The notes under the pieces: model-generated | Database searches by the model: none | What the model was told of the DNA's origin: nothing | What the model saw: the letters and a program-made list of their open reading frames with translations, nothing else | Source of the DNA: a virus | Length of the DNA: 28,835 bases | Virus record (IMG/VR): IMGVR_UViG_3300013772_000011 | Coordinates: 20,722-49,556 of that record | Direction: 5' to 3' (one strand) | In this document: one piece after another, positions 1 to 7,594 of the stretch | Layout of the letters: every line of letters starts with the position of its first letter | Position numbering within the stretch: position 1 is the stretch's first letter | Translations under genes and position numbers: made by a program

Positions 1-64
1 AGAATATGGCGCGTCGATTGAATCGACCAATACGGACAATACGGAAGACGTGGTGAACTCATGA
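1..64 (+). CDS. 3' end of an upstream gene (partial)
   Basis: The frame beginning at base 2 is open from the window edge and ends in TGA at 62-64. It encodes about 20 polar residues ending in DVVNS. The stop overlaps the ATG of the next gene in an ATGA arrangement, as at several other junctions here, which is the reason to believe it is coding. In phages with this gene order the upstream gene could be a terminase, but nothing in these residues shows that. Confidence 0.5.
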   Translation, partial: EYGASIESTNTDNTEDVVNS

Positions 65-849
65 CCTGCTCTGAATGCGGCGGCACTGGAAGCATAACGC
101 TCCTGACTTCAACGAAGCCGTGCAGCAAGTGCGCGAACGTGCTGACGGAGAATAAGACGGAGTTTGGCGGGATAGACTTTGGGCAGTTTGAGTTCTCTAC
201 CGCCAAGTTGGAGTCGGTTCGGGAAGAGACACTGAATTTGGTCGGGCTAAGCGATCTTGAGCCGATTCGGATTCACGAGTCTGGGAAGCCGTTCGATCTG
301 CCGGAAACAATGACTGCGGAGATTGCTCGCCAGCAAATTCAATCGAATAGTTCGCTGGCAATGGCGGAACTTGCGGCGGTGGCAACTGTGGAGCAAGCCG
401 AAGCGTTCCGAGTTAAGTGGCTGGGAGTCAACGGCGAATACCGAAAGATGCTCAAGCTGTTTGGGAATACCGTCAATGAAGAGAGGGCGCGGATAAGCGG
501 GCTGCTGCTGGGGTTCAGCGATCATATTGAACATGAATGGCATAAGGTCAAAGAGCGAGTGTTACGACATGAGGCCGCAACTCCATTCATAACACCGCGA
601 ACCATGACCGCCGATGAAGTAAAGGCATTCACCAAAGCGATGGAATCCTGTCGTGGGAAATTGGTCGTACTCCCCGATGCAGACAACCGGCATGGGCCGG
701 ATCGCAATAAGGTCATGTCGGCGTTTGTGGCGTGGAGTCGGTCAATCAATCATGACGTTCTCTCTCGTTTCATGACGGATAAGATCGGTGAGTTGGGGGA
801 AATGCTGTACGACGCGACTTCAAGCACCACTCCCACGGAGTCAAAATGA
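61..849 (+). CDS. CxxC zinc-binding-like hypothetical protein
   Basis: A 262-residue protein of unrecognised family. Residues 3-24 contain CSECGGTG followed about 12 residues later by CSKC, a paired-cysteine arrangement like a small zinc ribbon or half of a DnaJ-type CxxCxGxG finger. The remainder is mixed helical and charged, with no transmembrane segment. The ATG overlaps the stop of the upstream gene, and the stop overlaps the ATG of the Tat-leader gene at 846, so the three genes are probably translationally coupled. It lies just before the MuF-like protein and ahead of the portal, where packaging or head-assembly proteins are usual. No function can be assigned from sequence alone. Confidence 0.7.
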   Translation: MTCSECGGTGSITLLTSTKPCSKCANVLTENKTEFGGIDFGQFEFSTAKLESVREETLNLVGLSDLEPIRIHESGKPFDLPETMTAEIARQQIQSNSSLAMAELAAVATVEQAEAFRVKWLGVNGEYRKMLKLFGNTVNEERARISGLLLGFSDHIEHEWHKVKERVLRHEAATPFITPRTMTADEVKAFTKAMESCRGKLVVLPDADNRHGPDRNKVMSAFVAWSRSINHDVLSRFMTDKIGELGEMLYDATSSTTPTESK

Positions 850-1427
850 ACCGTCGCAACTTCCTCCAAGCCACCGGCGCGATGATCGTGGGCATAGCCC
901 TTGCGCCATTCGCGCCGAAGCCGAAGGTGATCGGCAAGGTTTACGGCGGCGTCTACTTCCGCTCCGATGGCGTGAAGGTCTACACCGGGGCGCACTACGA
1001 CCGGATCGACGTGATGCCGGGGGACCGGGTGGTACTTGCTTCGACAGTGGAGACGGTTGGAGAACTGAATGTACTCGGCGGATGGCTGATGGCGACCGAG
1101 AATGATCGCCCTACCCAATGCAAGATTGGCACCGTCAACATTGTCTCGGGACGGGTGGGGTTCGTGCCTTCCGAAACGAGATTCTGTGTCGATTTCACCC
1201 AAGACGGATGTATCAGAACGCACAAGGTTGAAGGGAGCGTCAGGGGGTATATCGGCAGTCTCAATCTCATGCCCGAAAGTGCGTGCTATCAGTCGATGCC
1301 GATAAAGATCGATCTAGGAAGTTCACGGGAATCCGTGACCGTTTACAACCCCACCGTGTTTGGGCGCAACATCAGTCGCCGAACCGCTAAGATGCTTCAC
1401 AACGCCTCCCTCGATGCTCTTTCTTGA
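846..1427 (+). CDS. Tat-leader protein of unknown function
   Basis: A 193-residue protein starting MNRRNFLQATG, a twin-arginine type signal (RR-x-F-L) followed by a hydrophobic stretch to about residue 22 and then APFAPKPK. A Tat leader would send a folded protein across the host inner membrane, which is unusual for a gene among head genes. The mature part is mostly beta-like, with a KVYTGAHYDRIDVMPGDRVVL segment, and resembles no family I recognise. It overlaps both neighbours by 4 bases. A second, truncated gene with a similar leader starts at 13436, so this may be a small family in the phage. The Tat call rests on the visible signal only. Confidence 0.7.
   Translation: MNRRNFLQATGAMIVGIALAPFAPKPKVIGKVYGGVYFRSDGVKVYTGAHYDRIDVMPGDRVVLASTVETVGELNVLGGWLMATENDRPTQCKIGTVNIVSGRVGFVPSETRFCVDFTQDGCIRTHKVEGSVRGYIGSLNLMPESACYQSMPIKIDLGSSRESVTVYNPTVFGRNISRRTAKMLHNASLDALS
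1402..1413 (+). promoter_or_regulatory. C/T-rich pre-start motif copy
   Basis: ACGCCTCCCTCG, 10 nt before the TTG at 1424. It lies inside the end of the preceding coding sequence. It is a copy of the recurrent 12-mer found before many structural genes here; its function is unknown. Confidence 0.4.
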
Positions 1428-2461
1428 CCGACACCGCCGACCAAGAAAAATCCGACCGCGATAAGTGGCTGCTCCTGCTGTTGCTGATTTCAGCGGCAGA
1501 CATTGAAGCCGCCAAGCAACTATGGCTCGACCATGCGCCACGGGGTTTTCGTGGACTGTTGACCGGGGAAGGGTTCACCTACGACTCGCAAAGGCTCGTC
1601 TATGTCACGGATACTGGCCGTGACGTATCGGACAGGGACATCAAGCGAATATCGATCCTGCTGGCCGTCGCGATCGCGCACGAGCTTCAACGGCAGGCGG
1701 CATACGTCGCGGACGGTTCGATCCCGATTGCCGATTGGCAGCAACAGGCGGCGGAGACGATCAAAGACCTGTTCATCGTTCAAGGGGCGTTGGCCGCGGG
1801 TGGTTTCGATCAACTGACGCCGGAAGTTCTGGCGGTCATTATGGGCAACGCCGATGCTGGAACGGGGCTGGCCTTTTCGCTGGACAGGCTTCGGTTGTTC
1901 GGGTTGGCAATAGCGGATAAGGCACCGCGGGCCGACACGCCGGATGCGATCACGCTCAGGGCATCTCTTTACGCCGAAACGTCCAATGCCATCTATGAAG
2001 CGACCCGCCGATTCGTTGCCATGAACGCGAAGGACGATCAGGGACGCCCGCTATTTTTATTCGAGCAAAATGTACTGGGAGACCCGCCAACCGCGCATTG
2101 CCAGGAGTGTCCGGATCTTACGGCGCTGGGATGGGTTCCCATCGGCACACTTCCACCGCCGGGCAGTCGCCAGTGTGCGATGAACTGTTACTGCTCGATC
2201 GAATACTCGCTGACCGGCGATCTGTCAGAAGGAACGGCGGTTTCGACGCTGGCCTACGACCATCGGGACGCGATCATCGCGCAGTTACAGAAGTTGCTAC
2301 ATCACTCGATGGATGTCACGAAATCGGTTGGCCATCACGCGACCCACGTAGCGCCTGTCACCAATGTTCACGTTGAACCATCGAAGCCGGTGACGCGCAC
2401 GGTTTCGGGCCGGGATGAGAAGGGCCGCATCACCGAAGTCCGCGAAACAGTTCAGGAATAA
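1424..2461 (+). CDS. MuF-like minor head / head morphogenesis protein
   Basis: A 345-residue protein with a TTG start overlapping the upstream TGA. The C-terminal third contains a Cys-rich block with HCQECPDL, GW, PPPGS and CxxNCYC followed by an aromatic residue. That spacing is typical of the C-terminal domain of Mu gpF / SPP1 gp7-like head morphogenesis proteins. Earlier residues are helical (LAVAIAHELQRQAAY and similar), as in that family. These minor head proteins bind portal or capsid inside the procapsid and sometimes carry fused toxins. Here the gene is upstream of the portal, separated from it by appendage-like genes. The family call rests on the Cys/Pro pattern and position and is moderately secure. 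Confidence 0.55.
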   Translation: MTDTADQEKSDRDKWLLLLLLISAADIEAAKQLWLDHAPRGFRGLLTGEGFTYDSQRLVYVTDTGRDVSDRDIKRISILLAVAIAHELQRQAAYVADGSIPIADWQQQAAETIKDLFIVQGALAAGGFDQLTPEVLAVIMGNADAGTGLAFSLDRLRLFGLAIADKAPRADTPDAITLRASLYAETSNAIYEATRRFVAMNAKDDQGRPLFLFEQNVLGDPPTAHCQECPDLTALGWVPIGTLPPPGSRQCAMNCYCSIEYSLTGDLSEGTAVSTLAYDHRDAIIAQLQKLLHHSMDVTKSVGHHATHVAPVTNVHVEPSKPVTRTVSGRDEKGRITEVRETVQE

Positions 2462-2464
2462 TCT

Positions 2465-2872
2465 ATGGCACTCAACCCACAACTTTCCGACGCCGCCGCT
2501 AACGCCGCTGGCGATGCCGTCTGTGTACTTCTCAACACTGGTTTTTTACGCCTATACGACGGCACCCAAGCCGCGAACGCCAACACGGCCATCGGCGCAC
2601 AGAACCTTCTCTCGACGCTCAGGTTTGGAGCTACGGCTTTCGGCGCGTCCGTCGCTGGTGTGGCGACTGCCAACGCGATTACTTCCGACAACGCCGCGGC
2701 ACTGACCGGAACGGCTTCATGGTTCCGGGCGCTCAAGAGCGACGGGACTTCGGTGGTGTTTGATGGATCGGTAGGAACGTCTGGGGCAAATCTCAACCTG
2801 AACTCGGTCGCGATTCAGGCTAACGCGCAGGTGTCTGTGACGAGCTTCACCCTGACATTGCCAGAGGCATAG
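2465..2872 (+). CDS. Small phage structural protein, unknown role
   Basis: A 135-residue protein, Ala/Thr/Ser/Asn-rich, with alternating beta-like segments. It has the pattern LYDGTQ, LLSTLRFG, FGASVAGVATANAITSD, ASWFRALKSDGT, VFDGSVG, LNLNS and VSVTSFTLTLP. I recognise this layout from small uncharacterised phage proteins found near head or appendage genes, but no function is established. Low charge, no cysteine-rich motif and no signal peptide fit a virion component. It starts 4 nt after the upstream stop and is followed after 4 nt by the 418-residue gene. Confidence 0.7.
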   Translation: MALNPQLSDAAANAAGDAVCVLLNTGFLRLYDGTQAANANTAIGAQNLLSTLRFGATAFGASVAGVATANAITSDNAAALTGTASWFRALKSDGTSVVFDGSVGTSGANLNLNSVAIQANAQVSVTSFTLTLPEA

Positions 2873-2876
2873 CCCA

Positions 2877-4133
2877 ATGCTCATCCTCAACAGCACGACC
2901 GACTTGCTCCAGATCGTCACGTCGGCTGCGACGGCGGTGGACGTGCATTCCTCATGGGTGGATTACACCGCGCCCTCAACGCAAGCTCCCGACAGAAAAA
3001 ACACGGCAATCACCACCGCCACGACGACTACGATCGTCGGATCGCCGACTATCGGCGTGCAGCGAAACGTCAAGACGGTCAACGTCCGCAACAAGAGCGC
3101 GACCACGAGCAATACCGTGACGGTGACGGACGTTGACGCGACTAACACGGTCACGGCAGAACTCTTCTCCGCCACGCTCTATGCCGGCGAAGAACTCGTG
3201 TACGTCGAGGGCCAGGGCTTTCGGATCTACGATGCGGCCGGCAACGCCAAGCAGGGCGCCGTCTCGATCAACCCGCGGGTGAACGATTTCCGCCTCACCG
3301 GCGTTACGGCCACGCCGGTGATGATTGCCAATTCGACCACCCTTTCCACACTATATCTCACACCATTTCATGGCAATAACATCTCTCTATATGATGGCAC
3401 CAATTGGCAGTTAGTATCGTCAGTTGAAGTATCGATCGCGGTGACAGGTCGCACTACCGACCTTCCATTCGATATTTTTGCGTACAGCAATGCCGGTGTG
3501 GTCACCTTGGAATTGCTCGACTGGACTTCCTCCACAGCCCGCGCAACCGATTTAACACGGGTCAATGGCGTGTGGACCAAGAGCAGTGATTCCAGTCGTC
3601 GCTATGTCGGCTCCGTACGTGCGCGGTCTGCAACAACGTTCCATTGGGTAATGACGGGCACTGACCTTCCATGTAAATTCGATCTGTTCAATGCAGACAA
3701 CCGGGTAGAATTCAACTTTGCATTGAATGCTGTCAGCCCTGCCACATGGGCTTACACTGTCGCCACAATCCGACAAGCACAGGCATCCGCCAATTATCAG
3801 GTGGATATCATGGTTGGGCTACAGGAAGAGTGCTTCGGGGCCATTCTCACCGTCAATTCCGCCAACAGCACGATCTCGATCGGCCGTGCCGTGGGCATCG
3901 GCTTCGACAGCACCAGTACCTTTTCCAGCGACAGCAATACCAGCGCGATCAACACCGTCGCCTCGATCATGTCCCGGCAGGATGCGTCGATCTCGGACCA
4001 GCCAGCGATCGGCAGGCACATTTATTCCTGGAATGAATCCAGTGTGGCGACCGGCACCTGCACCTTTACGGGCACGAGCGCCATCGCCGGGTTTCACCTC
4101 CAATCGGGGATGACCGGGGACTGGACGTGTTAG
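2877..4133 (+). CDS. Beta-rich virion/appendage-like protein
   Basis: A 418-residue protein dominated by short beta-strand-like Thr/Val/Ser/Asn segments, with no enzyme motif I can identify. The first 125 residues (DLLQIVTSAATAVDVHSSWVDYT to VYVEGQGFRIYDAAGN) look like a compact beta domain with a GxGFRIYDAAG turn. The rest resembles an elongated or jelly-roll-like appendage. No membrane segments or signal peptide are seen. It ends 1 nt before the next ATG, so it is co-transcribed with the repeat protein. A head or tail fibre or decoration protein is the most likely class, by inference from composition and context. Confidence 0.65.
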   Translation: MLILNSTTDLLQIVTSAATAVDVHSSWVDYTAPSTQAPDRKNTAITTATTTTIVGSPTIGVQRNVKTVNVRNKSATTSNTVTVTDVDATNTVTAELFSATLYAGEELVYVEGQGFRIYDAAGNAKQGAVSINPRVNDFRLTGVTATPVMIANSTTLSTLYLTPFHGNNISLYDGTNWQLVSSVEVSIAVTGRTTDLPFDIFAYSNAGVVTLELLDWTSSTARATDLTRVNGVWTKSSDSSRRYVGSVRARSATTFHWVMTGTDLPCKFDLFNADNRVEFNFALNAVSPATWAYTVATIRQAQASANYQVDIMVGLQEECFGAILTVNSANSTISIGRAVGIGFDSTSTFSSDSNTSAINTVASIMSRQDASISDQPAIGRHIYSWNESSVATGTCTFTGTSAIAGFHLQSGMTGDWTC

Positions 4134-4134
4134 C

Positions 4135-5073
4135 ATGTCCAAATCCTTGTTCGATTCCGATCTGAGCCAGTTCGGGCTTTTCGACCCCGATCTCTCTCCG
4201 CTCGGGCTATTCGACCGGGATTTCGCGGGTGATGCCCCCGCCGTATCGGCAATCACCGGCACGGCGACGATGGCTCTGGCGGCGGTCCAGCAGAGCGCAA
4301 GCGGGAAACTGATCTTCACCGGCACGGCGTCCGCGTCGTTTCAGGTACCGGCTGTTTCCGCGGCCGGCACGCTGGTCTTCACCGGATCGGCGGCGCAGGG
4401 TTTCAAAGTAGCAGCCCAATCGGCGGCGGGGTCGCTGGTTTTCACCGGGACCGGAACCGAGGCGTTCAAGGTCGCCGGACTCAGCGCAAACGGCAAGCTT
4501 GTTTTCACGGGGACCGCAACGGAATCGTTCCACGTTGCGGGGCTATCTGGATCTGGCAGTATCGTATTTACGGGGACGGCTACAGAAGCGTTCCATGTCG
4601 CTGCATTCTCTGGAAGCGGAAAACTCACCTTCTCGGGATCGGGCACAGAAGCATTTCGGGTTGCCGCCACTTCCGCTTCCGGCACAACGGGTCCGGCGGG
4701 GTCAGTTTCGGGGAGTGGAAGCCAATCGTTCGCAGTCGCTTCCCTGGCGGCAACAGGAACGGTGGTCCCCGGCCGTCGTACACCGCCTGCTGCTGGATCA
4801 TCCGGCGGCGGTGGCGGCGGTGGTCGAGGCGGTGGCGGATCGGTCACATTCCGATACCTTCCGCAACCGCGAATTCAAAGGGTCGATGGGGTTGGGCGAG
4901 TACGAGCACGAGCGCCATCCATTTCGGGTCGTGCGTCCGTACGACCGGGTGACATTGCCGGGCCTGTCATTATAAGGGTTGGCATACCGTCACTGTCTGG
5001 TATCGGTGAAGCCGAGGATGTGGCAGCTATAATTGAAGAAGAGGAAGAAGAGTTGATGATGGCGATGATGTGA
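4135..5073 (+). CDS. Six-repeat fibre-like protein with glycine hinge
   Basis: A 312-residue protein in three parts. Residues 1-30 repeat the theme LFDxDLSxxGLFD. Residues 57-182 are six consecutive 21-residue repeats (G-x-L-x-F-T-G-T-x-T-E-x-F-x-V-A-x-x-S-x-x), which would suit a beta-solenoid or shaft. Residues 220-236 are a glycine-rich hinge, followed by a basic beta region and an unusual end with seven acidic residues then LMMAMM. The regular repeat length is seen directly; a shaft-like fibre or decoration protein is inferred. It is preceded by the 418-residue appendage-like gene. The matching 63-bp DNA repeats could recombine and change the shaft length. Confidence 0.7.
   Translation: MSKSLFDSDLSQFGLFDPDLSPLGLFDRDFAGDAPAVSAITGTATMALAAVQQSASGKLIFTGTASASFQVPAVSAAGTLVFTGSAAQGFKVAAQSAAGSLVFTGTGTEAFKVAGLSANGKLVFTGTATESFHVAGLSGSGSIVFTGTATEAFHVAAFSGSGKLTFSGSGTEAFRVAATSASGTTGPAGSVSGSGSQSFAVASLAATGTVVPGRRTPPAAGSSGGGGGGGRGGGGSVTFRYLPQPRIQRVDGVGRVRARAPSISGRASVRPGDIAGPVIIRVGIPSLSGIGEAEDVAAIIEEEEEELMMAMM
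4303..4680 (+). repeat. Six tandem 63-bp coding repeats
   Basis: Six in-frame units of 63 bp encode 21-residue repeats with core LVFTGTxTEAFxVA. Units are diverged at DNA level but share TTCACCGG and related words. They lie inside the 312-residue gene. Confidence 0.75.
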
Positions 5074-5104
5074 TGGTAATAATCATTTGTAACCGAGGAC
5101 CACG

Positions 5105-5467
5105 ATGACCGAATCAGATAAACGACGCTGCAAGATACTTCACATCCAAGCTGACTCGATCATCACGTTGCTTGGCGCGTGGGCTCATTGCGATTTCATG
5201 CAACTGCCCGTCCTGTCAGGAATCCCAAAAGGATACGAAGTCATGCGGGTGCAATATGACTTCGGAAGGGACGCAATAGCGGTTCTGATTCGCCACCCGA
5301 GTTTCGAGGCGACTGAACCCGGATGTATATTCCCGATCATCGACGGTGGCCCGATCAAGCTCGTGAACATGCGAGAGATGACCGTGGATGAGAAAGCTAA
5401 GGCGGCGGCAATCCCGATCGAGGAGCGACGTAAGAAGTCGTGGGAGTTCCTGGGCGCGCCACTCTAA
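5105..5467 (+). CDS. Hypothetical protein
   Basis: A 120-residue protein of unrecognised family. The middle alternates beta-like and charged segments (GYEVMRVQYDFGRDAIAVLIRHPSF), with a helical, Lys/Arg-rich end (IPIEERRKKSWEFLGAPL). No metal-binding, membrane or nucleotide-binding motif is evident. It has an ATG start with GAGGA at 5093-5097 as a possible ribosome-binding site. It is followed after 6 nt by a 75-residue gene and then the portal. Small genes between appendage and portal genes vary between phages, so a function cannot be inferred from position. Confidence 0.65.
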   Translation: MTESDKRRCKILHIQADSIITLLGAWAHCDFMQLPVLSGIPKGYEVMRVQYDFGRDAIAVLIRHPSFEATEPGCIFPIIDGGPIKLVNMREMTVDEKAKAAAIPIEERRKKSWEFLGAPL

Positions 5468-5473
5468 ACCGCA

Positions 5474-5701
5474 ATGGCAATCTCAAAAGAAGCATTGCAA
5501 GCCATCCTTAAAGAACTTCCCGAGCCGCAACGCGTCGGAGCGATGAAGCGGATTCTGTTGGCAGACAGTGTTGGATGGACGCATATCGGTGTGTGGACGT
5601 GGTTCATCACAAGGCGCGATGAGGCCGATATCTGCGGTATCAATCCGAAAGGCCGCTTCGATTTTGTATACTGGCAGGAAGTCGCACGCGAGCGCATCTA
5701 A
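5474..5701 (+). CDS. Small hypothetical protein
   Basis: A 75-residue protein, helical at the N-terminus (SKEALQAILKELPEPQRVGAMKRIL), then Trp-rich (VGWTHIGVWTWFITRRDEADI) with a C-terminal FDFVYWQEVARERI. No known family is recognised. The ATG lies 6 nt after the upstream stop without a clear Shine-Dalgarno. Its size, codon use and close packing suggest it is real, but it is the least certain gene before the portal. Confidence 0.55.
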   Translation: MAISKEALQAILKELPEPQRVGAMKRILLADSVGWTHIGVWTWFITRRDEADICGINPKGRFDFVYWQEVARERI

Positions 5702-5724
5702 ACGCCGCTCTTGAGTAAGAACAC

Positions 5725-7572
5725 TTGAACCCAATTTACGGTCTATCATTAATCGCTGACGGAGAAGGCGGATTCGTCGGGCAAAAAGGCTATGGCGGCA
5801 GCACCTTCAACATGCCGATGGGCGGTGTGTTCACCGATTCCTTCCAGAGAAATCGCGCCCCCAATTCACGACAACTCATCGCCGAACTGGTTGGAATCGC
5901 GTTCTCCTGCGCCTGCTTGAATGCCAATCTCATCGCCAGCCTGACGCCGCGGCTGTACATGAAGACGCGGCGGGGACAAGCCAAAACCCGGTACGTTCAG
6001 GCTTATGAGCGGAACAAGGGATACTCCCCGACGACCCCAGTTTCCGCCAAGCAACTGACCTACCTGTCACAGCATTCACGCGGAGTCCGAAACAAAGGGG
6101 TTGCGACGATCCCCGGCTACGCGCTGGCCAGCGACACGATGGTGGAAGAGGTGGTCGATCATCCGCTGTTGGACCTGCTGAACGAACCTGAAACTACGAC
6201 CGATGACCTGGGCCTTTCCGGCTTCGATCATCGCTGGGCAACACAGCTCTACATGGAAGGGATCGGACGGTCCTACTGGCTGATCGAGCGACAGAACCTT
6301 TCTGATGGGAGCAGCGTTCCAAAGCACCTGTGGTTGTTGCAAGGCCAGTACATCAGCGAAGTGAAAGATGAAAAGGGGATCAAGTTCCTGTCCCACTATG
6401 AATACGCTGGGAAGAAGTACGGTCCTGAAGACATCATCAAGCTTCACATTCCTGATCTGGCCCACCTCCGCACCGGCGGGTTCTCGCCCACGATGGCGGC
6501 GTATGAGAAGTTGCAACTCGTGCGCAAGGGTGATGCTCAGATCGGGTCCATCCTCGACAACATGGGATTCCCCGGCCTGATCGCCACTGCCAAGCAATCG
6601 GAAATGGGCGCATCATTCGGTCCTGCTGAAGCCAAGCGGATGCAGTCGGCGCTCAACGGCTTGCTCAAACAAGGTGGCTACGGTGGGACGGTGGTGTTGC
6701 CGGAAGCCCTCGAACTGATCTTCCCGCACTGGAAGCCGAATGAGACTTTGACGCTGGAAAGGTATCAGCAATATAAGACGGACATTTTAAACAATTATGA
6801 CATTCCGTCATCGGTTCTTGAACGGAATGACGCGAATCTGGCCAGCGCCAAAACCGGCGACTACGCACACGCCAAGTATGCCGGTGTTCCCCGCGCCACC
6901 CGGTATGAGTGGGCGATCAACTCTCGATTGGTTCCGCTGTACGACAATGACAAGCGGTTTTTTGTAGCCTTCGACAACGTCATTCCCGACGATGAACTGT
7001 TCGCGTTTGAGCAGGTGAAAACGGCTGGCCAGATGGGCGCGTTCGAAGTCAATGAGATTCGCCAAGCCGCTGGCTTCCCTGATCTCGAAGGTGATCTTGG
7101 CAAGAGCCGGTACATCAACGGAAATCTCATCGGAGATGATGGCGTGCCGATCATGGCGGTGCAGCAGGGACCGTCGCCGGGAACCACCAACAACCCGCCG
7201 CCCGGCGATGCCGAGAAGAAGTATTTCATCCTCAACGCCGAACTTGATGCGCGGCTCCGTCGTCTCGAATCCCAATCCGCCGTCTCCCCGGTCTCCGTGT
7301 CGATTCCATCAGCCCCCGAAAGCGTTGAAGGTGAAGTGGTTGGGCACCTGTCCAAGACGGTTCTGGAACTGGTGCGGACGGTGGAGAAGATTGCCAAGAA
7401 GCCGCGAGCGGCATTGCCTGCGCCTGAGCCAGTGATTGAAGTGCCGCCAGAGCCTGAAGTAGTTGTGACTGCCGTTGGCCGGGCCAAGGCGGCATTGATA
7501 CAGGCTGGTTACTCCGAAGATGAAATCGCGGCGAAGACGGTTGTGAATAGACGTGAGCACTGCGAACTTTAA
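5725..7572 (+). CDS. Portal protein (HK97 family)
   Basis: A 615-residue protein with hallmarks of HK97-type portals, the dodecameric ring at one capsid vertex through which DNA is packaged. Residues 52-75 (AFSCACLNANLIASLTPRLY) match the N-terminal helix that reads V..C....A..IA..P. Later come MEGIGRSYWLIER, the HIPDLAHLRTGGFSPTMAAYE segment, YDIPSSVLERND with the TGDYAHAKY loop, and NEIRQAAGFPDLEGDLGKSRY near the crown. The last 120 residues are a Pro/Val/Glu-rich tail longer than a minimal portal. The TTG start at 5725 lies 11 nt after a copy of the C/T-rich motif and no Shine-Dalgarno is visible. The protease and capsid genes follow in canonical order. Confidence 0.93.
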   Translation: MNPIYGLSLIADGEGGFVGQKGYGGSTFNMPMGGVFTDSFQRNRAPNSRQLIAELVGIAFSCACLNANLIASLTPRLYMKTRRGQAKTRYVQAYERNKGYSPTTPVSAKQLTYLSQHSRGVRNKGVATIPGYALASDTMVEEVVDHPLLDLLNEPETTTDDLGLSGFDHRWATQLYMEGIGRSYWLIERQNLSDGSSVPKHLWLLQGQYISEVKDEKGIKFLSHYEYAGKKYGPEDIIKLHIPDLAHLRTGGFSPTMAAYEKLQLVRKGDAQIGSILDNMGFPGLIATAKQSEMGASFGPAEAKRMQSALNGLLKQGGYGGTVVLPEALELIFPHWKPNETLTLERYQQYKTDILNNYDIPSSVLERNDANLASAKTGDYAHAKYAGVPRATRYEWAINSRLVPLYDNDKRFFVAFDNVIPDDELFAFEQVKTAGQMGAFEVNEIRQAAGFPDLEGDLGKSRYINGNLIGDDGVPIMAVQQGPSPGTTNNPPPGDAEKKYFILNAELDARLRRLESQSAVSPVSVSIPSAPESVEGEVVGHLSKTVLELVRTVEKIAKKPRAALPAPEPVIEVPPEPEVVVTAVGRAKAALIQAGYSEDEIAAKTVVNRREHCEL

Positions 7573-7594
7573 CCCCTCCCTCCTGAAGTAGATT

